Source: Stappia sp. TSB10P1A (GTDB lineage: Bacteria; Pseudomonadota; Alphaproteobacteria; Rhizobiales; Stappiaceae). Taken from it: a stretch of 64,000 nt of DNA. The number at the start of each line of letters is the position of its first letter. Position 1 is the first letter of the stretch. The position numbers and the translations under genes are program-made. Below are positions 24,897-34,024 of the stretch, piece by piece. The stretch spans positions 372,001-436,000 of the forward strand of contig NZ_FYAU01000036.1 in NCBI RefSeq assembly GCF_900185725.1, given 5' to 3'. The notes below the pieces were generated by a model. It searched no databases. It worked only from the letters and a program-made list of their open reading frames with translations, and was not told the origin of the DNA.

Positions 24897-26219
24897 TCAA
24901 ATCGAGCCGTAGCGGAACAGGACTTTCTTGAAGCCCTTGTAGTAGCGCCCCATCCCCTTGCTGCGGATGTCGACGCGGATGTCCTCGGCGAAGGGCAGGT
25001 CGAGATCGTCGATGATCTTGTTGATCTGCTCGAACGTGTAGACCCCGCGATAGACGAGGTCCCGCTTCAGGATCGGGACGCCGAGGAACTTGTAGTAGAG
25101 AAATCCGCCGAAATGGATCTGGTTGCGCTCGGTCATCAGCTTGACGTAGCCCTCGATGAACTCCGCCACCTTGAAGTCGCTGAGGTTGCGCCGGCTCTGG
25201 AAGTCGTAGCGCAGGTCCAGCGCCTTGGTGACGTCGTCGTCATCGGCGAGCGAGGTGCCCTTGGCCCGAGCGGTGTTGACGAGATCGGCGAAGCGCTCGA
25301 TGAACTGGCCCTGGGCCAGCGCTTCTTCCGAGATCGCCTGGCTGGAGCGCAGTTCGATCAGCTTGTAGAGCTGCTTGCGCAGCAGGTTCCTGTTTCGGAA
25401 CGGCACCAGGTCGATGGTCGACTTGAGCTCGCCGAAATCCATGCCGACGAGGATGTTGTAGACCTCGACCGGGTTGACGATGATATGCGGACCCTGGCCG
25501 ACCTTGCGCAGCACGCATTTGGTCAGCCCCACCTCGCCCTTGTGCACCGACCAGCGGCGGGTGCTGATCGGCAGGTACTTGTCCCAGTATTCCAGGAAGG
25601 CCGGCGCCTCGATCACCTCGCGGTTGAAGGCCAGCAGGAACGACTGGACGTGGTAGTGGTGCTCGAACACTTCCGTCAGGCCGATGAACGGCTCGTCCGC
25701 GTCCAGCCTGGCGAAGATCTTGTCGAGACCGTTCGGCAGGTAATAGACGCTGTCGTTCATCAGGATCAGCTTGTCGATCACCGGCTCGCGCTGGCGCAGC
25801 AGGCTGAAACCGTCCTTGTAGGCGCCGAAGTCGCGGCCGAGGTTCTCGCGCTCGATCAAGAGATGGCAATTGTCGAGCAGGTCCTCGCGCACGCTGCCGC
25901 TCGCGCGCATGTTGGTGACGAAGACGATGTTGATGCCGCGGGCGTTCAGCGCGTCGATCGCCGTGCGCGTGAACACCTGGATGTCGGCCTTGGTGTAGAT
26001 CACGAAGATCGCGAAGCGCTTGCCCTCATGCGAGCGGCGCCCTTCGGTGACGCCGAGAATACGACGCTTTTCCGAATAGAGCTTGGGGTCGAGCCGGCAG
26101 ACGAAGCGGGCATAGACCTCGTAAGGCATGATGACGAGGAAGTACCAGTACAGGTACCAGACCCGGTTGAGGATCCTGTAGAAGAAGAAGATCACTGGGT
26201 GGATGACCTGCCCGAGCAT
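24897..26219 (-). CDS. RgpF-like rhamnan-synthesis glycosyltransferase
   Basis: A 440-residue protein of the rhamnan synthesis F (RgpF) family. An N-terminal hydrophobic, aromatic segment (about residues 8-32, with FFFYRILNRVWYLYWYF) suggests membrane association. The family core follows: AIFVIYTKADIQVFTRTAI, ENLGRDFGAYKDGF, LILMNDSVYYLP and VFEHHYHVQSFLLAF. RgpF proteins take part in assembling rhamnose-containing polysaccharides. The position directly downstream of rfbC/SDR/rfbD/rfbA supports dTDP-rhamnose or a related deoxysugar as donor. It is 12 bp after rfbA. Confidence 0.82.
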   Translation of the reverse strand: MLGQVIHPVIFFFYRILNRVWYLYWYFLVIMPYEVYARFVCRLDPKLYSEKRRILGVTEGRRSHEGKRFAIFVIYTKADIQVFTRTAIDALNARGINIVFVTNMRASGSVREDLLDNCHLLIERENLGRDFGAYKDGFSLLRQREPVIDKLILMNDSVYYLPNGLDKIFARLDADEPFIGLTEVFEHHYHVQSFLLAFNREVIEAPAFLEYWDKYLPISTRRWSVHKGEVGLTKCVLRKVGQGPHIIVNPVEVYNILVGMDFGELKSTIDLVPFRNRNLLRKQLYKLIELRSSQAISEEALAQGQFIERFADLVNTARAKGTSLADDDDVTKALDLRYDFQSRRNLSDFKVAEFIEGYVKLMTERNQIHFGGFLYYKFLGVPILKRDLVYRGVYTFEQINKIIDDLDLPFAEDIRVDIRSKGMGRYYKGFKKVLFRYGSI

Positions 26220-26231
26220 GTTCCCTCTCGC

Positions 26232-27101
26232 CTATTTTCGTCCGCTGATCTGCAGGAGGTACTCGCCGTACAACGTCTTGGCGAGCGGCTTGGCGAGTTC
26301 GAAGACGTCTTCCGGAGTGATCCAGCGGTTCACCATGGCAATCTCCTCCAGACAGGCGACCTTCAGCCCCTGCCGGTGTTCGATCGCGCGGATGAATTCC
26401 GACGCCTCCATCAGGCTGTCATGGGTGCCGGTGTCGAGCCAGGCAAAGCCCCGGCCGAGCTTTTCCACCGTCAGGTGCCCCGCCTCCAGATAGCGGCGGT
26501 TGATGTCGGTGATTTCCAGTTCGCCGCGGGCGGACGGGCGCACCTGGTGGGCGTGTTCGACCACCTCGGCGTCGTAGAAATAGAGCCCGGCCACCGCCCA
26601 GTTGGATTTCGGGCTTGCCGGCTTTTCCTCCAGCGACACCGCGCGGCCGGCCTCGTCGAACTCGACGACGCCGTAGCGCTGCGGGTCCTGCACGTGATAG
26701 GCGAAGACCTTGCCGCCGGCGGTCAGCGCCGAGGCCTTGACCAGCCGTTCCGAGAGGCCGTGGCCGTAGAAGATGTTGTCGCCCAGCACCAGGGCGCAGG
26801 GGCTTCCGTCGATGAAGCGCTCGCCGAGGATGAAGGCCTCGGCCAGACCGCGCGGCTCCTGCTGCACCACATAGGAGAGCTTGATGCCCCACTGGCTGCC
26901 GTCGCCGAGCAACGCCTCGTAGCTCGGCAGGTCGCGCGGGGTGGAGATGATCAGGATCTCGCGGATGCCGGCCAGCATCAGCACCGACAGCGGATAATAG
27001 ATCATCGGCTTGTCGTAGACCGGCAGCAACTGCTTGCTGGTCACCAGCGTCAGCGGATAGAGCCGGGTGCCGGAGCCGCCGGCGAGCACGATCCCCTTCA
27101 C
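26232..27101 (-). CDS. rfbA: Glucose-1-phosphate thymidylyltransferase
   Basis: A 289-residue nucleotidyltransferase (RmlA) that makes dTDP-glucose, first step of the dTDP-L-rhamnose pathway. [42 protein letters not shown] and the [13 protein letters not shown] block are diagnostic. The start is GTG at 27101, overlapping the rfbD stop as GTGA. The length equals that of typical RmlA. It lies in the order rfbC, SDR, rfbD, rfbA; rfbB is missing here. Confidence 0.94.
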   Translation of the reverse strand: MKGIVLAGGSGTRLYPLTLVTSKQLLPVYDKPMIYYPLSVLMLAGIREILIISTPRDLPSYEALLGDGSQWGIKLSYVVQQEPRGLAEAFILGERFIDGSPCALVLGDNIFYGHGLSERLVKASALTAGGKVFAYHVQDPQRYGVVEFDEAGRAVSLEEKPASPKSNWAVAGLYFYDAEVVEHAHQVRPSARGELEITDINRRYLEAGHLTVEKLGRGFAWLDTGTHDSLMEASEFIRAIEHRQGLKVACLEEIAMVNRWITPEDVFELAKPLAKTLYGEYLLQISGRK

Positions 27102-27973
27102 GCCAGGTGCCCCTTCTCGGCCATGTAGTCCTCCAGCGCCTCCTGCCAGGGGCGCGGCGCGCCGATGACGGAGGCGAGCTTGTCGTTCGACAGCACCGAA
27201 TAGGCCGGCCGGCGCGCCGGCGTCGGAAACTCCGCCGAGGGGATCGGCTCCACCGTCGCGGCGATCCCGGCCTTGCGGACGATCTCTTCGGCAAAGCCGT
27301 GCCAGGTGACCGATCCCGAATTCACCACATGCCAGATGCCCGAAGGCACATCCTTGCGCAGCATCTCCAGCAGCGCGGCGGCGATGTCCTTCGTCGAGGT
27401 CGGCGACATCTGCTGGTCGGCGACGACGCGCAGGTGGCCGCGCTCGCGGGCGAAGCGGATCATCGTCTCGACGAAATTGCCGCCCTTGCCGCTGGCCCCG
27501 GCCACGCCGAACAGCGAGGCGACGCGCAGGACAAGCGTGTTCTCGCAGGCGAGCCGGGCAAGATCCTCGCCCATCGCCTTGCTGGCGCCGTAGATATTGA
27601 TCGGCGCGCGCGCATCGTCTTCCAACAGCGGGCTGCGCTTGTCCTGGCCGCCGAACACATAGTCGGTCGAGACATGGACGAAACGCGCCGACTTCGCCTG
27701 CGCCAGTTCGCCCAGCAGCGCGACGAGATGAGCGTTGATGGTGAAGGCGTGCTGCGCGTTGCTCTCGACCTCGTCGGTCTTGTGATAGCTTGCACAGTTC
27801 ACCAGCACGTCGAATTCGGCGGCGGACAGCAATTCGCGCACCCCGTCGAAATCGCCGAGATCAAGCCGGTCGCGGTCGACGGAGACGATGTCGAGCGGGC
27901 TGCCCGCGGCCTCGTTCACCCGGCGGATGTCCGTGCCGAGCTGGCCGCCGGGACCAAGGAGGATCGTTTTCAT
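27098..27973 (-). CDS. rfbD: dTDP-4-dehydrorhamnose reductase
   Basis: A 291-residue SDR (RmlD) that reduces dTDP-4-keto-L-rhamnose to dTDP-L-rhamnose. The nucleotide-binding segment is [26 protein letters not shown] is the central RmlD motif, and [13 protein letters not shown] holds the catalytic Tyr and Lys. [14 protein letters not shown] is a further family signature. The start is ATG at 27973, 8 bp after the SDR gene. The stop overlaps the rfbA start by 4 bp. Confidence 0.92.
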   Translation of the reverse strand: MKTILLGPGGQLGTDIRRVNEAAGSPLDIVSVDRDRLDLGDFDGVRELLSAAEFDVLVNCASYHKTDEVESNAQHAFTINAHLVALLGELAQAKSARFVHVSTDYVFGGQDKRSPLLEDDARAPINIYGASKAMGEDLARLACENTLVLRVASLFGVAGASGKGGNFVETMIRFARERGHLRVVADQQMSPTSTKDIAAALLEMLRKDVPSGIWHVVNSGSVTWHGFAEEIVRKAGIAATVEPIPSAEFPTPARRPAYSVLSNDKLASVIGAPRPWQEALEDYMAEKGHLA

Positions 27974-27981
27974 GGGAAGCC

Positions 27982-29004
27982 TCAGATGCGCAGCATGCCG
28001 CCGTTGAGCTCGAGCTCCTTGATGCGCTCGTGCCAGCTCACCAGTTCCTTGTACCAGGCAAGCGTGATGGTCTGGGTCGTCTTGTCGGTGCGCCCGTCCT
28101 CCAGCGCCGCCAGCACGTCGCGCACGCCGTCGACCGCCGTCAGTTCGGCCTTGAAGCCCAGCGCCTCGATCTTGTCGAAGGCGACCCGGTAGGAGCGATG
28201 GTCGGGATCGCCGTACCACTCGATGGCGACCTCGTTCGGCAGGGTGTCGGCGACGATCTGCGCCAGCGGGCCGATCTGGTAGTTGTTCTCGTCCGAGCCG
28301 ACATTGAAGATCTGGCCGTTGACCTTGTCGGCCGGGGCGCTCAGCATGAAGATCTGGGCCCGCGCGGTGTCGCGCACATGCACCATCGGCCGCCACTGGC
28401 TGCCGTCGCGCATCAGGGGCAGCTTGCCGGTCTTCCAGGCGCCGAACACCATGCCGTTGATGGCAAGGTCGAAGCGCATGCGCGGGCTGTAGCCGTAGAC
28501 CGTCGCCTGGCGCAGCACCACCACCGTGAAATCGTCCGAGGCGAGCGGCAGCACGCCGTGCTCGGCCATCTCGTTGGCGCGCGCATAGGCGGTCAGCGGG
28601 TTGGTCGGCGTCGTCTCGTCGGCGATGACGCCGGGCTCCTGGAAGCCGTAGAGGCTGCAGGAGGACGGCAGCACGTAGCGCTTGACGCCGGCCTCGCGGG
28701 CGAGCCTTGCGGAGCGCACGCGCGAGACGTGGTTGATCTGGTCGGTCTCGCGGCTGAATTCCTCGCCGGACGGATCGTTGGAGATGGCGACAAGGTCGAT
28801 CACATGATCGATGCCGGCAAACAGCGCCGGATCGATCAGGCGCGTGTCCTGTCGTACGATTTCCAGCCGCTCATGCTCGGGCAGAAGCTCGCGACCGAAG
28901 AAGAACCGGTCGACCGCGCGGACCGCGTAGCCTTCCTCCAGCAGCATCGGCACGAGGGTGGTTCCGATATAACCGCCCGCACCCGTGACCAGTACAGTTT
29001 CCAT
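27982..29004 (-). CDS. NAD-dependent epimerase/dehydratase-like SDR with atypical active site
   Basis: A 340-residue extended [22 protein letters not shown] binds the dinucleotide and [10 protein letters not shown] contains the catalytic serine region. The active-site tyrosine sits in [13 protein letters not shown], where the position of the usual YxxxK lysine is Asn. The gene lies between rfbC and rfbD, exactly where rfbB (dTDP-glucose 4,6-dehydratase) would be expected, but it lacks the RmlB signatures. It may make a different deoxysugar or branch from dTDP-glucose; the true reaction is unknown. Start ATG 29004 gives the normal N-terminus for the fold. The 228-bp gap to rfbC holds AT-rich sequence and may contain a promoter. 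Confidence 0.7.
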   Translation of the reverse strand: METVLVTGAGGYIGTTLVPMLLEEGYAVRAVDRFFFGRELLPEHERLEIVRQDTRLIDPALFAGIDHVIDLVAISNDPSGEEFSRETDQINHVSRVRSARLAREAGVKRYVLPSSCSLYGFQEPGVIADETTPTNPLTAYARANEMAEHGVLPLASDDFTVVVLRQATVYGYSPRMRFDLAINGMVFGAWKTGKLPLMRDGSQWRPMVHVRDTARAQIFMLSAPADKVNGQIFNVGSDENNYQIGPLAQIVADTLPNEVAIEWYGDPDHRSYRVAFDKIEALGFKAELTAVDGVRDVLAALEDGRTDKTTQTITLAWYKELVSWHERIKELELNGGMLRI

Positions 29005-29232
29005 GCAAACACCGACCGCGTTCGAGTTGTGGGCCGGCGGCACTCCACCAGCCCCTTAGCAATTCCAGGAAGGCCTCCTGCCCCGGATGCCCTCGTCCCT
29101 GCCCCGATCCTAGGTCCATGCGGCGTCGCCACCGGCGGCGCATTTTGCAGCCCAGGGCGAGGCGATCAAGCCGCATGTACGAAAATATTGATTAAATTGC
29201 GGGCGCACCCGCCTTGGAAACCATCACTCCCG

Positions 29233-29790
29233 TCAGAACCAGTGGACCACATCCTTGAAGAAGGGCTGCGCGCGGTCCTTGTCGGACAGGATCACCCTGC
29301 CCTCGTCGATCCCCCAGTCGATGGCCAGGTCCGGATCGTTCCAGCGGATGCCGAAATCATGCGTGGGCGCATAATGTCCCGTCACCTTGTAGATGATCTC
29401 CGTATCCGGCTCCAGCGTCAGGATCGCATGGGCAAAGCCCACCGGCACCAGGATCTGGTTCCACTCGGCGGCGGAGATCTCCGCCGACACCCATTTGCCG
29501 AAGGTCGGCGACGCCTTGCGGATGTCCACCGCCACGTCGAGGATGCGGCCGCGCACGCAGCGCACCAGCTTGTCCTGGGCGAATTCGCCGCCCTGATAGT
29601 GCAACCCGCGCAGGGTGCCGACCTCCGCCGAATAGGAATGGTTGTCCTGGATGAAATCGAGCTCGATCCCGGCTTCCGCAAAGGCCTTCTTGTTGTAGAC
29701 CTCGGAGAAAAACCCGCGATGATCGCCGAATTTCCTTGGCCGGATAATCTTTACTTCGGGAATTTCAAGGCTGGTAACGTCAACGGCCAT
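29233..29790 (-). CDS. rfbC: dTDP-4-dehydrorhamnose 3,5-epimerase-like protein
   Basis: A 185-residue cupin of the RmlC family. [24 protein letters not shown] (catalytic His), [24 protein letters not shown] and [11 protein letters not shown] follow the RmlC plan. It is slightly unusual in having FAHAI instead of FAHGF and IDWGI instead of I-WP near the C-terminus. RmlC converts the 4-keto-6-deoxy-glucose intermediate to the L-rhamno form. It is first of the rfbC-SDR-rfbD-rfbA block and is divergent from the FAD oxidoreductase gene. Confidence 0.86.
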   Translation of the reverse strand: MAVDVTSLEIPEVKIIRPRKFGDHRGFFSEVYNKKAFAEAGIELDFIQDNHSYSAEVGTLRGLHYQGGEFAQDKLVRCVRGRILDVAVDIRKASPTFGKWVSAEISAAEWNQILVPVGFAHAILTLEPDTEIIYKVTGHYAPTHDFGIRWNDPDLAIDWGIDEGRVILSDKDRAQPFFKDVVHWF

Positions 29791-29954
29791 GGAAATGAAT
29801 GCCTGTCCTTGAGAGTTCGAAAAACGGAACGGACCCGCCGTTGTATAGAAGACCCAGCCGCGACGAACAAGAGCGCAGTAGGGCCTCGATCCGCTTCCTG
29901 TTGCGACGCCCCTGCCGATGGCCTAAGCGACGTCACACGCAATTGCGGCGGTTT

Positions 29955-30032
29955 GCCGGCAGCTTGGGCCGGCAGCTTGGGCCGGCAGCTTGGGCCGGCA
30001 GCTTGGGCCGGCAGCTTGGGCCGGCAGCTTGG
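29955..30032. repeat. Tandem repeat, six perfect 13-bp units
   Basis: The unit GCCGGCAGCTTGG is repeated exactly six times without gaps (78 bp) in the leader of the FAD oxidoreductase gene, ending 13 bp before its ATG; the ribosome-binding site AAGGAG follows at once. Each unit begins with the palindrome GCCGGC. The unit length is not a multiple of three. Confidence 0.95.
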
Positions 30033-30045
30033 GAAGGAGCGGGGG

Positions 30046-31140
30046 ATGGATGTCGAGACGGTGGTGATCGGGGCCGGGGTGATCGGCCTTGCCGCCGCGC
30101 GCGAGCTCGCCTTGCGCGGGCGCGAGGTGATGGTGCTCGAACAGCATCCGATCATCGGCTCGCAGACCAGCGCCCGTAACAGCGAGGTGATCCATGCCGG
30201 CATCTATTATCCGGCCGGCAGCCTCAAGGCGCGCGCCTGCCTGGCCGGGCGCGAGATGCTCTACAGCTTCTGCCGGGAGCACGGCGTTGCCCATCGCCGG
30301 CTCGGCAAGCTGATCGTCGCGACCGCGCCCGAGCAGGTCGAGGCGCTCGTCGCGATCCGGGCCAGGGCGGAGGCGAACGGCGTCGACGATCTCGCCTTTC
30401 TGGATCGCGCGGAGGCGCTGGCGCTGGAGCCGCAGCTTGCCTGCGAGGCGGCGCTGCTCTCCCCCTCCACCGGCATCCTCGACAGCCATGCCTTCATGCA
30501 GGCCCTGCAGGGCTCCCTGGAGGCGCGCGGCGGCCAGGTGGTCTGCGGCGCCCGGGTGACCGGGCTTGCGCCCGTCGACGGTGGCTACCGGCTGACGGTG
30601 GCGGACGGCACCGACGGCTTCGCCCTCACCTGCCGCTCCCTCGTTATCGCGGCCGGCCACGGCGCGCCCTCGCTCGCCGGCCAGCTTGCCGGCACGCAGG
30701 CACCGCAAGCCTATTTCGCCCGCGGCTGCTATTTCTCGATTGCGGGGCGCGCGCCGTTCTCGCGGCTGGTCTATCCGGTGCCCGAGCCCGGCGGCCTCGG
30801 CGTTCACCTGACGCTCGACATGGGCGGCCAGGCCCGCTTCGGCCCGGACGTGGAGTGGATCGACAGCCTCGACTACACGGTCGACCCGCGCCGCGCCGAC
30901 GGCTTCTATGCCGAGATCCGCAAATACTGGCCGGGGCTGGCCGATGGCGCGCTCCGGCCGGACTACAGCGGCATCCGGCCAAAAATCTCCGGCCCCGACG
31001 CGCCGGCGGCGGATTTCCGCATCGACGGACCTCGCGAGCATGGCCATGCCGGCCTCGTCGCGCTGTACGGCATCGAATCGCCCGGCCTGACCTCGGCGCT
31101 GGCGCTGGCCGGGATCGTCGCCGACAGGCTGGAGGCATGA
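30046..31140 (+). CDS. FAD-dependent oxidoreductase (DAO family, L-2-hydroxyglutarate oxidase-like)
   Basis: A 364-residue FAD enzyme of the D-amino-acid-oxidase/LhgO type. [18 protein letters not shown] is the N-terminal FAD-binding motif; [19 protein letters not shown] and [13 protein letters not shown] are typical of L-2-hydroxyglutarate oxidases and their relatives. The start ATG at 30046 is 7 bases after AAGGAG and directly behind the 13-bp repeat array; the frame stays open upstream through the repeats but that part is not protein-like. It precedes kpsM by 106 bp on the same strand. Whether it serves the capsule or is a metabolic bystander is unclear. Confidence 0.82.
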   Translation: MDVETVVIGAGVIGLAAARELALRGREVMVLEQHPIIGSQTSARNSEVIHAGIYYPAGSLKARACLAGREMLYSFCREHGVAHRRLGKLIVATAPEQVEALVAIRARAEANGVDDLAFLDRAEALALEPQLACEAALLSPSTGILDSHAFMQALQGSLEARGGQVVCGARVTGLAPVDGGYRLTVADGTDGFALTCRSLVIAAGHGAPSLAGQLAGTQAPQAYFARGCYFSIAGRAPFSRLVYPVPEPGGLGVHLTLDMGGQARFGPDVEWIDSLDYTVDPRRADGFYAEIRKYWPGLADGALRPDYSGIRPKISGPDAPAADFRIDGPREHGHAGLVALYGIESPGLTSALALAGIVADRLEA

Positions 31141-31246
31141 CGAGATTGCCCCGCGCGCCCGGACATGCCATGGAATCGTCGCGTTCCCCGGTCATTTGTA
31201 CCGCAGCGCAACATGCGCAAGCGGAACCGGAAGCTTCGGGAGTGAC

Positions 31247-32032
31247 ATGACGACGTCCTTCGTCGCCGCCCTGGCCAACCAGAAGGCCGTGATGGGCGCG
31301 CTCATCCTGCGCGACATGCGCACCCGGTTCGGGCGTACGGCGATCGGTTTCGTCATCGCGGTCGCATGGCCGCTCACCCACCTGCTGGCGATGCTCGGCG
31401 TGTGGGTGGCGCTGGGGCGCGCCGTGCCGCTCGGCACCAACAATGTGGTGTTCTTCGGCACCGGCATCATGCCCTATATCCTGTGCCTCTATCCGGGGCG
31501 GATGATGATGATGGCGATCCAGCAGAACAAGCCGATGCTGCTGTTCCCGGTGGTCAAGGTGATCGACATCATCCTGGCGCGCGCGGTGCTGGAGATGATC
31601 ACCGCCATGTGCGTGCTGATCGCCTTCTGCGCGATCCTCTACATCGCCGGCGTCGACTTCCTGCCCAACCGGCCGGAGATCGCCATCGCCGCCATTGCCG
31701 TCACGGTGCTCTACGGCATTTCCGTTGGCCTGCTGAGCTGTGTCATCCTGGTGCTGTTTCCCATGTGGGTGGCGATCTTCATCCTGATCATGATCGCCCA
31801 GTGGATCACCTCCGGCGCGCTCTACCTGCCGAGCATGATGCCGTCCTGGGTGCTCGACTACATCGTCTACAACCCGCTGTATCACTGCATTTCGTGGCTG
31901 CGCACCGCCTATTACGACGGCTATGCGGAAGGGACGCTCGACCCGCTCTATGTGGTACAGGTCTCGCTCTTCACCCTGTTGCTCGGCTTTGCGGCGGAGC
32001 GGGCGGTGCGCGGAAAGCTCTTGATGAAATGA
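31247..32032 (+). CDS. kpsM: Capsule ABC exporter permease (KpsM-like)
   Basis: A 261-residue ABC-2 type membrane protein with about six helices, the permease of ABC-dependent capsule export. LILRDMRTRFGRTAIGF is the typical amphipathic N-terminal segment and AQWITSGALYLPSMMP with YNPLYHCISWLRTAYY the conserved C-terminal loop of KpsM/CtrC/RkpT-like permeases. I chose the ATG at 31247, preceded by CGGGAG, rather than an upstream start at 31196. The stop overlaps the kpsT start in ATGA, so the two subunits are coupled. Confidence 0.93.
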   Translation: MTTSFVAALANQKAVMGALILRDMRTRFGRTAIGFVIAVAWPLTHLLAMLGVWVALGRAVPLGTNNVVFFGTGIMPYILCLYPGRMMMMAIQQNKPMLLFPVVKVIDIILARAVLEMITAMCVLIAFCAILYIAGVDFLPNRPEIAIAAIAVTVLYGISVGLLSCVILVLFPMWVAIFILIMIAQWITSGALYLPSMMPSWVLDYIVYNPLYHCISWLRTAYYDGYAEGTLDPLYVVQVSLFTLLLGFAAERAVRGKLLMK

Positions 32033-32682
32033 TCAGGTTCCAGAACGTCTTCAAGTTCTACCGCACGCAGAAGACGCTCAAGATCGTGCTCGACCACATC
32101 AGCTTCCGGCTGGACAAGGGCGTCAGCTACGGGATCATGGGCATCAACGGAGCGGGCAAGTCGACCCTGATGCGGCTGATCGCCGGCACGGAGATGCCCA
32201 ACAGCGGCCGCATCGTGCGGGACTCGCGCGTGTCCTGGCCGCTCGGCTTCGCCGGCGGCCTGCACCCGGCGCTGACGGGCCGCGAGAACATCCAGTTCGT
32301 CGCCCGCGTCTACCGGCAGGACATCCGCAAGGCGGTGCGCTTCGTGGAGGATTTCGCCGAGCTCGGCCCGTTCATCGACGCGCCGTTCGGCACCTATTCC
32401 TCCGGCATGCAGCAGCGCCTCGCCTTCGGCCTGTCGATGGCGATCGACTTCGACTGCTATCTGATCGACGAGGTGATGGCGGTGGGCGATTCCCGCTTCC
32501 AGCAGCGTTGCCGGGACGAATTCAACAAGCGCAAGCAATATTCGGATATGATCATGATCTCGCACAGCATCGAGCTTGTGCAGATGTATTGCGACCGTGG
32601 CATCGTGCTCGCCGACGGGAAGATGTATTTCTTCGATTCGGTCTCGGATGCGGTCGAGATGTACAAACAGTTGAACATGTAG
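32029..32682 (+). CDS. kpsT: Capsule ABC exporter ATPase (KpsT-like)
   Basis: A 217-residue ATPase subunit of the polysaccharide ABC exporter. Walker A is GINGAGKST, the ABC signature is YSSGMQQRLAF and Walker B is CYLIDEVMAVGD; ISHSIELVQMYCD contains the switch His. The length fits the short KpsT/CtrD type that lacks the C-terminal carbohydrate-binding domain of Wzt. That implies export of a lipid-capped chain recognised without a terminal sugar tag, in line with an rkpA/kpsC-type lipid anchor. Energises KpsM. Confidence 0.94.
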   Translation: MIRFQNVFKFYRTQKTLKIVLDHISFRLDKGVSYGIMGINGAGKSTLMRLIAGTEMPNSGRIVRDSRVSWPLGFAGGLHPALTGRENIQFVARVYRQDIRKAVRFVEDFAELGPFIDAPFGTYSSGMQQRLAFGLSMAIDFDCYLIDEVMAVGDSRFQQRCRDEFNKRKQYSDMIMISHSIELVQMYCDRGIVLADGKMYFFDSVSDAVEMYKQLNM

Positions 32683-32709
32683 CGGCGGCGGGCGAAAGGC
32701 TCGCCGCGA

Positions 32710-33996
32710 ATGGCGGAGAAGATGTCGGACGCGCTCATAGACGTGGTGCTCGGCGGCGGCGGCGACGTGGTCGCCGAGGCACCGAAGACCGGCAGGCGCA
32801 CGGACGCGATCTCGGCGGCCCTCAAGGAGGCCAGCCGGCGCATCCGCTCGAACCGCCGCGTCATCGGCGGCGGCGGCTTCCGTCGCCGGCGCGGCGAGCG
32901 GCTGTTCCTGCTGTCGATCATCGCCAGCGGGCTGCTGGTGGTGCTGGTTCCGGTGCTGGTCGCCGGCCTCTATTTCGGCCTCATCGCCTCGGACCGTTAC
33001 GAGTCCGAGATGCAGTTCTCGCTGCGCAACTTCAAGGCTTCGGCGCCGGCCGCCTTCATGTCGCTGACCGGCCTGCCGACCGGCAACCTCATGCAGGAGG
33101 CCAAGGTCGTCCAGAGCTACGTGCACAGCCGCGCCCTCGTCGATCACCTGCTGGAGCGGACCGACCTGTTCGGAAAGTTCAACTCGCCCGACATCGATGT
33201 CTTCTCGCGCTTTCCGCAAGGCGATCCGATCGAGGATTTCATGGAGTATTGGCGCGAGCGGGTCGGGGTGCATGTTGAAACCCTGTCGGGCATCGTCACC
33301 GTCACGGTGCAGGCCTTCTCGGCGCAGGACGCGCAGGAGATCAACAGCCTGATCCTGGAGGCCGTCGACCAGCTCGTCAACGAGCTGTCGGCCCGCGCCC
33401 GCGCCGACCTGCTGCAGTTCAACCGCCAGGATCTCGACCAGGCGCAGGAACGGCTGAAGGCGCTCAGCGAAGACCTCGCGGCGCTGCGCAACAGCACCGG
33501 CCTGCTCGATCCCGAGCTCTATGCCAAGTCGATCTCGGCGGTGGCGACGGAGCTGGAGGTCCGCCTCTCCGACATGCGGGTGCGCCAGCGCGCGGCGCTC
33601 GGCTCGATGAATGCCGACACGCCGCAGATGCGCTTCCTCGCCCGGCAGATCGAGACGCTGGAGAGCGAGATCGTGCGGCTGCGCCAGGAGATCGCCTCGC
33701 CGGGCAGCACCGGCGAGACGCTGTCGACCACCAAGGCGCTGTTCGACCGCTACCTGCTCGACCAGGAGATCGCCCGCAAGCAGTACACCCAGGCGAGCCT
33801 GGAATACGAGCGGGCGCGGCTGGACGCTGACCGGCGGCAGGTCTATACGGCGGTCGTGATGCAGCCGACCCTGCCGGAGGACGCCGAATATCCGCGCCGG
33901 ATCTGGTCATGGACCGTGGTCCTGGTGCTGTGCATCTCCGCCTGGGGCGGACTGGTCGGCCTTGCGGTGCTCATCCGCAACCATCTGGCGGCATGA
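32710..33996 (+). CDS. Capsule export inner-membrane protein, KpsE/CtrB-like (first of two)
   Basis: A 428-residue polysaccharide co-polymerase-type protein that bridges the inner-membrane exporter and the outer-membrane channel. A membrane helix at about residues 70-96 is followed by a periplasmic domain with LIASDRYESEMQFSLRN, a long coiled-coil region (about 220-350, with LDQAQERLKALSEDLAALRN) and a C-terminal helix near 400-425. The N-terminal 60 residues are basic and cytosolic. It begins 27 bp after kpsT. A second protein of the same layout follows after 28 bp, which is unusual for a capsule operon. Confidence 0.87.
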   Translation: MAEKMSDALIDVVLGGGGDVVAEAPKTGRRTDAISAALKEASRRIRSNRRVIGGGGFRRRRGERLFLLSIIASGLLVVLVPVLVAGLYFGLIASDRYESEMQFSLRNFKASAPAAFMSLTGLPTGNLMQEAKVVQSYVHSRALVDHLLERTDLFGKFNSPDIDVFSRFPQGDPIEDFMEYWRERVGVHVETLSGIVTVTVQAFSAQDAQEINSLILEAVDQLVNELSARARADLLQFNRQDLDQAQERLKALSEDLAALRNSTGLLDPELYAKSISAVATELEVRLSDMRVRQRAALGSMNADTPQMRFLARQIETLESEIVRLRQEIASPGSTGETLSTTKALFDRYLLDQEIARKQYTQASLEYERARLDADRRQVYTAVVMQPTLPEDAEYPRRIWSWTVVLVLCISAWGGLVGLAVLIRNHLAA

Positions 33997-34024
33997 CGAT
34001 GGACGCGAGGCGCTGGACGTGACG

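Noticed and set aside
27982-29004. rfbB (dTDP-glucose 4,6-dehydratase)
   Set aside because: Right place and fold, but lacks the RmlB DEVYG motif and the YxxxK lysine.
29955-30032. CRISPR array
   Set aside because: Units are 13 bp and directly abutting without spacers, and no cas gene is present.
27790-30045. N-terminal extension of the FAD oxidoreductase frame by about 750 codons
   Set aside because: It runs antisense through rfbC, the SDR and rfbD and then the 13-bp repeats; no fused domain is recognisable and a good ribosome-binding site precedes ATG 30046.
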